From the NCBI GenBank assembly GCA_018883285.1, contig VEQJ01000013.1:1-12210 (forward strand): 12,210 nucleotides of DNA, given 5' to 3'. The notes beneath the pieces were generated by a model, which was not told the DNA's origin, did not search any database, and saw only the letters and a program-made list of their open reading frames with translations. Source of the DNA: Alphaproteobacteria bacterium. GTDB lineage: Bacteria; Pseudomonadota; Alphaproteobacteria; CAISOG01. A program made the translations under genes and the position numbers. Position 1 is the stretch's first letter, and each line of letters opens with the position of its first letter. Below are positions 7,029-12,210 of this stretch, piece by piece.

Positions 7029-7052
7029 TACGCTGACCACAATCGCTTTTTT

Positions 7053-7060
7053 TTAGGAGG
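7053..7060 (+). promoter_or_regulatory. Strong Shine-Dalgarno of the second Sel1 gene
   Basis: AGGAGG lies about 8 bases before the ATG at 7068 and follows an unbroken T8 run. It is the best ribosome site in the window and fixes the start. The T8 run has no convincing hairpin before it, so it is not called as a terminator of recJ. Confidence 0.7.
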
Positions 7061-7067
7061 TCACGCC

Positions 7068-7478
7068 ATGAAACCCACGATTAAAGACCTGCCCACCACC
7101 GATGATTTGCCGAACCTTATTAAGGTCGCTGAGCAGGGTGATGCTGAGGCGCAATACCAGCTTGCTAGGATGTATAATAAAGGAGAAGGGGTAACGCGGG
7201 ATTATGGTCAGGCGGTGGCCTGGTGCCGCAAGGCCGCTGAACAGGGGCATGAAGAGGCGCAATACAATCTTGCTGAGATGTATCGTGAAGGAAAGGGGGT
7301 AACGCGGGATTACGAAGCCGCCTATGGCTGGTATGCTCGATCGGCCGCGCACGCGCAAGGGAATGTGGTGGCCACTTTAGCCCTTGACGAGCTGGAAAAA
7401 AAGCTAACCCCCGAACAAATTGCGCGGGTGCAAAAGATGTTGTCGGAGCAGGCTAAAGACGTGCCCAAAACCCCCTAG
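7068..7478 (+). CDS. Cytoplasmic Sel1-repeat protein, 136 aa
   Basis: Two clear Sel1 repeats at about 25-60 and 61-96, each with the pattern G-x-x-E-A-Q-Y-x-L-A-x-M-Y, then G-x-G-V-T-R-D-Y. The repeats are also visible as DNA: the unit is exactly 108 bases, with GAGGCGCAATAC at 7146 and again at 7254, and GTAACGCGGG at 7191 and again at 7299. This indicates fairly recent tandem duplication of one repeat. No signal peptide, unlike the Sel1 protein at 3567, so it is probably cytoplasmic. The C-terminus LTPEQIARVQKML matches the tail of that protein. Its binding partner is unknown. The start is supported by a strong AGGAGG. Confidence 0.85.
   Translation: MKPTIKDLPTTDDLPNLIKVAEQGDAEAQYQLARMYNKGEGVTRDYGQAVAWCRKAAEQGHEEAQYNLAEMYREGKGVTRDYEAAYGWYARSAAHAQGNVVATLALDELEKKLTPEQIARVQKMLSEQAKDVPKTP
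7146..7308 (+). repeat. Tandem 108-bp repeat encoding Sel1 units
   Basis: Two imperfect in-frame copies with a period of 108 bases, anchored by GAGGCGCAATAC (7146, 7254) and GTAACGCGGG (7191, 7299). Each copy encodes one 36-residue Sel1 repeat. The high DNA identity suggests recent copy-number change and possible recombination-driven variation. Confidence 0.75.
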
Positions 7479-7504
7479 CAAAAACTATAGAATAATGAGA
7501 ATGC

Positions 7505-8050
7505 ATGCGCCGTCTGTTACCCCTGATGTTTGCCATCGGCCTGTTGATGGCGCCGCCATCGTCATGGGCGCGGCAATACACGCAAACGGCCTTTGCCCCA
7601 TCGCCCAAAACGACCGCCCTGATCACCCGCAACATTGGTCAGGCCGAAAAAACCATCCGCATTGCCGCCTATTCCTTTACCTCGCAACCGATTGCCGATG
7701 CCCTAATCAAAGCCCATCAAAAGGGGGTGGATGTTAAGGCGGTGGTTGATAAGACTCAGGCCAATCCGCGCACACATTCCATCGTGTCACGATTGGTTCA
7801 TGCGGGAATCCTGGTCAGGGTGGATAGAAAACATTCGATCATGCACAACAAATACATCGTGATCGATAACCGCACCATCCAAACGGGCAGCTTTAACTAT
7901 ACCGCCAACGCCGAAAAGCGTAACGCCGAAAACGTCATGGTGATTCGAAACAACCCCGCCTTGGCCGAAAAATACCTGAAAAACTGGCAAAAATTGTGGG
8001 ATGAATCCGAAAACTATATTGCCAATGATAACGCGCCCAACCCCAAATAA
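7505..8050 (+). CDS. Exported phospholipase D-like (Nuc-type) nuclease
   Basis: Small single-HKD member of the PLD superfamily, close in size and layout to the Nuc endonuclease, which works as a dimer so that two HKD motifs form one active site. Residues 1-22 form a signal peptide (MRR, hydrophobic core, SSWA cleavage), so the mature protein is periplasmic or secreted. The catalytic motif is H114-N-K116 with D121 (HNKYIVID), followed by GSFNYTANAEKRNAEN at 128-143, the usual GSxNxT...NxEN block. These residues are intact. The likely activity is nonspecific phosphodiester cleavage of DNA, but lipid hydrolysis cannot be excluded. The start at 7505 has only weak ribosome-site support, 26 bases after the second Sel1 gene. 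Confidence 0.88.
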   Translation: MRRLLPLMFAIGLLMAPPSSWARQYTQTAFAPSPKTTALITRNIGQAEKTIRIAAYSFTSQPIADALIKAHQKGVDVKAVVDKTQANPRTHSIVSRLVHAGILVRVDRKHSIMHNKYIVIDNRTIQTGSFNYTANAEKRNAENVMVIRNNPALAEKYLKNWQKLWDESENYIANDNAPNPK

Positions 8051-8063
8051 GCCCGCCCCTTTT

Positions 8064-8120
8064 GCCCGCCGCCAGGATGAATTGATGGCGTTGCGCGGCC
8101 AACCGCTTATGCCAGATTAA
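8064..8120 (+). pseudogene. Fragment of a diverged recJ 3' region
   Basis: The frame ending in TAA at 8118-8120 reads ARRQDELMALRGQPLMPD. Its first 15 residues align with ASRQEDLLALRGQPL of the RecJ C-terminal domain in this window (coded at about 6889-6933): 11 are identical and several others are conservative. By my count 31 of 45 bases agree, with most differences at third positions or in synonymous codons. The donor was therefore a diverged, once-functional recJ and not a recent copy. Nothing upstream of 8064 continues the similarity, and downstream it stops after GQPL. It lies between the PLD gene and the convergent ParE gene and has no start codon or ribosome site. Confidence 0.6.
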
Positions 8121-8122
8121 AC

Positions 8123-8488
8123 CTATTGCGTAGATGAACTTAAATAACTGTTCTGCAATATCTCTCGTTCAAAAATTGCCGCACTCTGCCTGATGATATT
8201 TGGAACATCCTGGCTTTGCCTCAACACATCGACAATGTGCACGCCATCCCGCAATGGCAAAAAAATGACAAAATGTTCCCTGATGGGATGGATGCCAAGA
8301 CCACTATCCCCCGTTAACTCTTTGCGTGCTGGCAAGCTGGCATAGTGATCAGCTATATATTGAAAGGCTTTGTCTAAGTCCTCAAAATATTTCTTGGTAA
8401 TAGCTTGCCCAAATCGGGCGATTGACCATCGCTTGTGCTCACGCAAATGAGAGACGGCAATCGAGGACAAAAAGTAACGCCGAGGCAA
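8123..8488 (-). CDS. parE: ParE/RelE-family toxin
   Basis: Toxin of a type II toxin-antitoxin pair; ParE proteins poison DNA gyrase. The 121-aa protein has the family layout: an N-terminal strand RRYFLSS, two long helices (LREHKRWSIARFG and AITKKYFEDLDKAFQYIADH), then strands with R70-EHFVIFLPL and GVHIVDVLR, the usual ParE ending. About 20 extra residues follow. The start is TTG at 8486-8488, set by GAGGAA about 9 bases upstream, inside the end of the antitoxin gene. It begins 5 bases after the antitoxin stop, so the two are co-transcribed. The assignment to ParE over RelE rests on the ParD-like partner. Whether it is active cannot be read from the sequence. Confidence 0.85.
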   Translation of the reverse strand: MPRRYFLSSIAVSHLREHKRWSIARFGQAITKKYFEDLDKAFQYIADHYASLPARKELTGDSGLGIHPIREHFVIFLPLRDGVHIVDVLRQSQDVPNIIRQSAAIFEREILQNSYLSSSTQ

Positions 8489-8493
8489 AACGA

Positions 8494-8718
8494 CTATTCC
8501 TCGTTAAAAATATCCATGGCAGTGATTTTAATCGACTGCCCCTGCCCGATTTCCCGCAACCCCTGCACAATTCCATCAGTGATTCGTTGTGCGCGATCCC
8601 GTCTGATAAGATCGCGTACATACTCGCTGGGGGTGGCATAGACATCATCATCGCTGGCGCGCTCATCCACATAGCGGCGCAGCTCAGCAGTTAATTGAAT
8701 GTTTAGACTGTTGGCCAT
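8494..8718 (-). CDS. parD: ParD-type ribbon-helix-helix antitoxin
   Basis: A 74-aa antitoxin with an N-terminal ribbon-helix-helix (MANSLNIQL strand, then helices with LRRYVDERA and PSEYVRDLIRRD). This is the CC2985-type ParD signature. The C-terminal half (GIVQGLREIGQGQ) is the toxin-binding tail. A GTG at 8743-8745 would extend it by nine residues, but the ATG at 8716-8718 is preferred: it has AAGGG upstream and puts the RHH at the usual distance from the N-terminus. The protein would neutralise ParE and repress the operon through the upstream palindrome. The toxin follows after 5 bases. Confidence 0.88.
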   Translation of the reverse strand: MANSLNIQLTAELRRYVDERASDDDVYATPSEYVRDLIRRDRAQRITDGIVQGLREIGQGQSIKITAMDIFNEE

Positions 8719-8755
8719 GATAAAAACCCTTGTCGGAAATGACACCTAATGCTCA

Positions 8756-8785
8756 ACCATACCACATAATGCCAATAAATGGCAA
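8756..8785 (-). promoter_or_regulatory. parDE promoter with overlapping palindromic operator
   Basis: On the minus strand TTGCCA (plus-strand 8780-8785) is a five-of-six -35 and TATGGT (plus-strand 8756-8761) a four-of-six -10, 18 bases apart. TGCCA-ATAAA-TGGCA at 8770-8784 is a perfect inverted repeat covering the -35 and part of the spacer. This is the expected place for ParD binding in autorepression. The leader to the ATG would be about 30 bases and includes the AAGGG ribosome site. Confidence 0.55.
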
Positions 8786-8870
8786 TATACGTCAGAAACC
8801 AGTTTGAATTTGATACGCCATCGATGCTGGCCGCCTCACCAGCCGCCAATCATGCAATCATTGAAGAACG

Positions 8871-9566
8871 CTAAGGTTGCAGCAGCAGGGTGCGGAGGGC
8901 GTTGGTGCCGGCCTGGTCAAACGACCCCTCCTGCACGATGGCGCGGCCGGTGGCGCCCGAACCGTAGTAGGCGGTGTTCCAATCTTCTTTGGCCTGAATG
9001 GTAACACCGCTCAGCGCGCCGCCGCCAAACAGGCCACGGTTGCGGCTGTAGACATACACATCGGGCTTAAACCCGCCCGCAAAGGCGGTACCCCGCCCGC
9101 CACCAACGGGGCCAAAGGCGACGTTCATATCGGCGCCGAACTTAAAATTGTTCGACAAAATCGCGTCTAAAGCGTTGTCGTTCATGATGATGAAAATCAC
9201 CTGGCTGGATTCCAGCCCCAGTTGCAACCCGACACTGCCCCCCGCCAGGGTGTAAACCGCAGGTGGACTCCAGGTGCCCGCGGTGGTTTTGGCCAACAGC
9301 ACGCCGCGCCCCCCCTCAGCCCCCAAAATCAGGCCGCCGCGAAAATGGCTGGGCACGATTAACACCGCCTTTGCCTCCCGCAGAACCGAACTGCTGTTGC
9401 CTAGGCGATTTTCCTTAAGGATGGTGTTGGCGGTGCTGGCGGCACGATCCACCAGCTCCTGCACCTCAAAAGCGCGGCTGGCGGGGGTGTCGGCGGCGCA
9501 ACCAATCAGGCCAAACAAACTTAGGGCGATTAGGCTGAACAGAAAGGGGAGGTGCCGTTGCCGCAT
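8871..9566 (-). CDS. SYLF/YSC84-domain lipoprotein
   Basis: Lipid-binding SYLF (YSC84) domain protein, 231 aa. A hydrophobic N-terminus ends in lipobox L20-I21-G22-C23, so it should be a lipoprotein after cleavage at Cys23. The SYLF core follows with AKAVLIVP at 65-72, the glycine-rich GGLILGAEGGRGV at 77-89, GTWSPP at 97-102, GGSVGLQLG at 109-117 and YSRNRGLFGG at 173-182. Eukaryotic SYLF domains bind phosphoinositides; the bacterial role is not established. The ATG lies 3 bases downstream of the CobS-like gene, so the two form an operon, suggesting a shared envelope or lipid-related role. The signal for outer-versus-inner membrane retention (Ala-Ala after Cys) favours the outer membrane, if the usual Asp rule applies here. 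Confidence 0.88.
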   Translation of the reverse strand: MRQRHLPFLFSLIALSLFGLIGCAADTPASRAFEVQELVDRAASTANTILKENRLGNSSSVLREAKAVLIVPSHFRGGLILGAEGGRGVLLAKTTAGTWSPPAVYTLAGGSVGLQLGLESSQVIFIIMNDNALDAILSNNFKFGADMNVAFGPVGGGRGTAFAGGFKPDVYVYSRNRGLFGGGALSGVTIQAKEDWNTAYYGSGATGRAIVQEGSFDQAGTNALRTLLLQP

Positions 9567-9569
9567 CGC

Positions 9570-10349
9570 TTAACGCACAATAACCACGGTTAAAATAATC
9601 GCCAGCTCCGCCACCATTTGCACCGCGCCCAACACCCCCTCACGGAAACTGTCGCCATGGGTTTTCAGCAACCAAAGGGCGGTGACGGCCGATACGGCAA
9701 TCCCAACAAACAGGGCGCTTAGCCCCGCGGTAACCCCACCACACAGCAACAGCACCTCCACCCCAATCGTGAAGGCCTGAATGCTGACCGCACGGCTGGG
9801 CACATCCCAATCGCGGTTATTTTTGGCGGAAAATTCGACCAAGATCATCGGCAGAATGGCACGCGCGCCCGTGGTCGCACTGATCCAGGCGGCGGCGGCA
9901 TGTTCGGGCGTGATCGCCACCCCCAGCGCCGCCACCCGCACACCAACGGTTAGAATCAGCACCAACACGCCCGCCGCGCTTAACGGTTGCGATAAATCGC
10001 GGGCGTAATCAATTTTGGAACCGGCAGGCTGCAAAAAATTGGCCAAATGCATCTCCGCCGCGCCGCGGGTAAACAGCACCACCAGCGCCAGAATCAGCCA
10101 GGCAATCAACCCCGGCGGCATGTTGATCATGCCCGCCACCGCCAGCAGTAGGGCGCCGCCCAACCCAATGCTAAGGCCGACCAGCGGATAGGCACGCAGG
10201 CTTCGCCCAGCCTCCACCGCCTCATCCGCGCCTTCGGTTGCGCCAAAAGGGGGCGTCCAGATGGTCTGCTCAGCAAAGGCACGGCGGATATCAACCAGCC
10301 ATTCATCGGCTGCACGCAGCAGATTAAAATTGTTTGCGCTGTCGGTCAT
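9570..10349 (-). CDS. CobS-like membrane protein lacking the catalytic motif
   Basis: Polytopic membrane protein of 259 aa with about five to six hydrophobic segments (near 54-73, 80-95, 124-145, 190-208, 212-228, 238-258). It resembles adenosylcobinamide-GDP ribazoletransferase (CobS): the N-terminal DIRRAFA, then RSLRAYPLVGLSIGLGGALL at 49-68, the GAR(A) segment at 161-164, and the C-terminal VLGAVQMVAELAIIL. However, the CobS metal/catalytic block (H-x-DGLADTxDG after the second segment) is replaced by MHLANFLQPAG at 100-110, and the terminal GDxLGA reads EGVLGA. No cobalamin genes are nearby. This makes cobalamin synthesis unlikely; it may be a pseudoenzyme with a new role. The similarity is from memory of the family pattern and is moderate. 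The SYLF gene follows after 3 bases. Confidence 0.6.
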   Translation of the reverse strand: MTDSANNFNLLRAADEWLVDIRRAFAEQTIWTPPFGATEGADEAVEAGRSLRAYPLVGLSIGLGGALLLAVAGMINMPPGLIAWLILALVVLFTRGAAEMHLANFLQPAGSKIDYARDLSQPLSAAGVLVLILTVGVRVAALGVAITPEHAAAAWISATTGARAILPMILVEFSAKNNRDWDVPSRAVSIQAFTIGVEVLLLCGGVTAGLSALFVGIAVSAVTALWLLKTHGDSFREGVLGAVQMVAELAIILTVVIVR

Positions 10350-10434
10350 CGGTTGTTTTCCTGCCGAACGGGGTAACCGGATAACGCTTCACTGGCCAAA
10401 TGAATGTTGCCACCCATGCCAACCAACTTATCGT

Positions 10435-10463
10435 TTGGCAGATTCTATCCTAGAATTTATAAC
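10435..10463 (+). promoter_or_regulatory. Strong candidate promoter for the Smr and EAL-like genes
   Basis: TTGGCA at 10435-10440 and TATAAC at 10458-10463, exactly 17 bases apart, each match five of six consensus bases. This is the best sigma70-type promoter in the window. The start of transcription would be near 10470, giving a leader of about 50 bases to the GTG at 10520. Confidence 0.6.
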
Positions 10464-10471
10464 GATTCTAG
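10442..10471. promoter_or_regulatory. Clustered ATTCTA half-sites over the promoter
   Basis: CTAGAAT at 10450-10456 and ATTCTAG at 10465-10471 form a perfect 7-bp inverted repeat with an 8-base spacer. A third half-site, ATTCTA, lies at 10442-10447. The cluster covers the promoter spacer, the -10 and the start of transcription, as expected for a repressor site. The regulator is unknown. Confidence 0.45.
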
Positions 10472-10519
10472 CCCCCTGTTGTTCCCATCCATTGCATCCA
10501 TGATTGTTGGCCGAAATCC

Positions 10520-11161
10520 GTGACCGCTAAGCCCCCCCTGCCACCCCATTTGCGATTGCCGACTAAGCCTGGCGAAGCGCGTAAGGAGGAGGATTGGCAA
10601 AGCTTTGTGCAGCAGGTAAAGCCCCTGGCCGCCAGCAAACGATTGAATCGGGTGATGCCCAGTCCGCCCGCAAAACCTGCGGCAGGGGCAGGTGCCGTCA
10701 AGCCCTTATCCCCAGGGGCGCTGGCCAACCCGCTGCAACCGCCACCCGCTTTTGGCATAGGCTCTGCGGCTACCCTGCCCGCTCGCCCTAAACCCACCGA
10801 TCGGCTGCGCGATATTGATCGCCGCAATTGGGTAAAGCTGAAACGGGGGGAATGGCCGATTGATATGACCATCGACCTGCATGGTTGCACCCTGGAATCC
10901 GCCTATCAGCAGTTGGTGGATCGGCTTGGTGACGCCTGGCAGAGGCATTATCGTTGCGTGCTGGTGGTGACAGGGATGGGCAGGCGGTCGCCCAGCGGGA
11001 TTGGCGCCATCAAACAATCTTTGCCGATTTGGATTCAGGAAGCCCCCCTGGCGGATAAGGTTTTGGCCTATTGCGCGGCACAACCCCATCATGGCGGGGC
11101 GGGCGCGCTCTATCTGTTGTTGCGTCGGCAACGCTTGCCTAGAGCAAATCCAAATGATTAG
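10520..11161 (+). CDS. Smr-domain protein, 213 aa
   Basis: The C-terminal half (about 115-205) is a small MutS-related (Smr) domain, seen in stand-alone nucleases and in MutS2. The motifs are DLHG at 119-122, TGMG at 151-154 (TGxG) and HGGAGALYLLLRR at 191-203. The DLHG and HGG histidines, which are key in active Smr endonucleases, are kept. Residues 1-100 are proline/alanine-rich and probably disordered. The start is GTG at 10520; an upstream ATG at 10499 is followed by an in-frame stop after seven codons. This layout (disordered N-terminus, C-terminal Smr) is typical of alphaproteobacterial Smr proteins. The target, RNA or DNA, cannot be told. An EAL-like gene follows after 9 bases. Confidence 0.9.
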   Translation: MTAKPPLPPHLRLPTKPGEARKEEDWQSFVQQVKPLAASKRLNRVMPSPPAKPAAGAGAVKPLSPGALANPLQPPPAFGIGSAATLPARPKPTDRLRDIDRRNWVKLKRGEWPIDMTIDLHGCTLESAYQQLVDRLGDAWQRHYRCVLVVTGMGRRSPSGIGAIKQSLPIWIQEAPLADKVLAYCAAQPHHGGAGALYLLLRRQRLPRANPND

Positions 11162-11170
11162 ATAACTTTC

Positions 11171-12210
11171 ATGAAGCCCAATCCCGAAACATCGCTGTTA
11201 GAAGCCATCGAACGCCTGCAACAGGCGCCCGCCCCCTTTGGTGCTATTCTGCTGCGCTATTCCCTGGTGCCGCCATCGCCGCGGCGCGCCCAGTTTGTGC
11301 AGGTGGCCGCCCATGCTTTTAGCAATTTCACCTACAAATTGGCGGGGGCAACCTTTCCGCAAAAAAACTTTGATTGCTTTTTCTTTTTTCCGTTAGCCAA
11401 CCAGGCCAAAGTGCAGGAAGCGGTGCAAAAGCTGCGCACCCTGTTTAGTGATGAGGGGGTTTTTGAAGAGGATGGCATTCTGCAACCCTTTGATTCATGG
11501 TTTGAAGTGGTGCGCGACGCCGAGGAGTTGGCGCGAATGGCGCGGCGTTACCAGGATCTTGCCGCTACTCTGCAGGCTGAATCTGGTAAGTCTACCGCTG
11601 AGGGCGCATTGGCGTCATCCAAAGTGGTCACCATGGATCTGGATTCTAGAAGCCTTAGCAAAATTGTCGATCTGCTCACCAACGCCAAACTGGCGCATTT
11701 TGTGAAGAGGCAACCTGTATGCGCGGTTGGCTTTAATCAACCGGTACAGGCGGTGTTTGAGGAATGCTATGTTTCCTTTCAGGATTTGCAGGCAACTGTT
11801 TGCCCCACGATTAACATTTACGCTGACAAATGGCTATTTCAGTACCTAACCAACACGGTGGATAAGCGAATGCTTAGCCACGCTATGGAGGATTTGGTTG
11901 CCTTTACCAAAACGCCCGTTAGCATGAATTTGAATGTCGAAACCCTGCTATCTAAGCAATTTTTGGAATTTGACCGACGGATGACCGAGCTGGCGATTCC
12001 GCGTGGTCGGGTGGTGGTGGAGTTGCAGCGGATTGATATTTTCAGCGATTTTGGCGGTTTCAGCTTTGCCCGCGATTATTTGTTAGAGCGCGGATACACG
12101 ATCTGCGTCGATGGCATGACCCAACAATCCCTACAATTTATTGATCGCAACCAGCTTAAGGTCGATTTTGTTAAGATGATTTGGTCGCCTGAGCTGACCG
12201 ACGGTCTACC
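11171..12210 (+). CDS. Protein with degenerate EAL domain (partial, runs off window)
   Basis: The frame from ATG 11171 is open for 346 codons to the window end. The C-terminal half resembles an EAL (cyclic-di-GMP phosphodiesterase) domain. INIYADKWLFQYLTN fits the family's helix after the first strands, PVSMNLNVETL at 249-259 the svNlS strand, VVVELQ at 281-286 the lvlEiTE strand, and RGYTICVDG at 307-315 the G..iaiDDFG strand. LKVDFVK at 329-335 fits the final lKID. Key catalytic residues are missing: the EAL signature is not present (the region reads VFEECYVSF), DDFG is reduced to VDG, and ELTE reads ELQR. It is therefore predicted not to hydrolyse c-di-GMP, but might bind it or a partner. 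The N-terminal ~180 residues are unassigned. There is no clear ribosome site; the 9-base gap suggests co-transcription with the Smr gene. Confidence 0.7.
   Translation, partial: MKPNPETSLLEAIERLQQAPAPFGAILLRYSLVPPSPRRAQFVQVAAHAFSNFTYKLAGATFPQKNFDCFFFFPLANQAKVQEAVQKLRTLFSDEGVFEEDGILQPFDSWFEVVRDAEELARMARRYQDLAATLQAESGKSTAEGALASSKVVTMDLDSRSLSKIVDLLTNAKLAHFVKRQPVCAVGFNQPVQAVFEECYVSFQDLQATVCPTINIYADKWLFQYLTNTVDKRMLSHAMEDLVAFTKTPVSMNLNVETLLSKQFLEFDRRMTELAIPRGRVVVELQRIDIFSDFGGFSFARDYLLERGYTICVDGMTQQSLQFIDRNQLKVDFVKMIWSPELTDGL

Noticed and set aside
7047..7060. Intrinsic terminator of recJ at the T8 run
   Set aside because: No stable hairpin precedes the T run, and the run leads straight into the next gene's ribosome site.
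9570..10349. Functional cobalamin synthase cobS
   Set aside because: The acidic catalytic block is absent and no cobalamin genes are adjacent, so no gene symbol is given.
1..12210. CRISPR arrays, tRNA or rRNA genes, transposase genes
   Set aside because: No regularly spaced repeats, no cloverleaf or rRNA-like stretches and no transposase or integrase motifs were seen by eye; a tRNAscan or ISfinder search was not possible.

Overview
The window looks like an ordinary stretch of alphaproteobacterial chromosome with accessory pieces set into it. The main reason is the adjacent pair glpX-recJ, which in Alphaproteobacteria commonly follows hom. An ABC1 kinase of the 'GPLMKVAQ' type, ParDE, a YSC84/SYLF lipoprotein and an EAL-like protein fit that view. 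Most genes are GC-rich with many GCC/GGC/CTG codons. Genus cannot be read from the sequence.

Layout. 1-101: the tail of an upstream gene and a weak terminator-like hairpin. 102-223: an AT-rich promoter region full of small palindromes. 224-1891: two co-directional, visibly AT-richer genes (421 aa and 130 aa) that I do not recognise; this is the best candidate for an uncharacterised cargo module. 1888-3458 (minus): an ABC1/AarF kinase coupled by an ATGA overlap to a small XRE regulator. 3567-8050 (plus): exported Sel1 protein, glpX (class II fructose-1,6-bisphosphatase), recJ (ssDNA exonuclease), a second Sel1 protein and an exported phospholipase D-fold nuclease. 8064-8120: a short fragment that matches the C-terminal part of the window's own RecJ at protein level. 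8123-8718 (minus): a ParD/ParE toxin-antitoxin pair with a promoter and a palindrome. 8871-10349 (minus): a CobS-like membrane protein lacking the acidic catalytic motif, followed 3 bp later by a SYLF lipoprotein. 10350-10519: divergent intergenic region with a strong promoter for the plus-strand genes. 10520-12210 (plus): an Smr-domain protein and the start of a protein with a degenerate EAL domain, cut by the window end.

How the genes work together. glpX (gluconeogenesis) and recJ (repair) are a positional partnership rather than a pathway. The clearest functional pairs are ParD/ParE and, by position only, kinase/XRE and CobS-like/SYLF. Two themes recur: enzyme folds that have lost catalytic residues (CobS-like, EAL-like), and signs of past rearrangement (the recJ fragment, two Sel1 paralogues around glpX-recJ, the AT-rich gene pair whose last gene shares its stop bases with the XRE gene).
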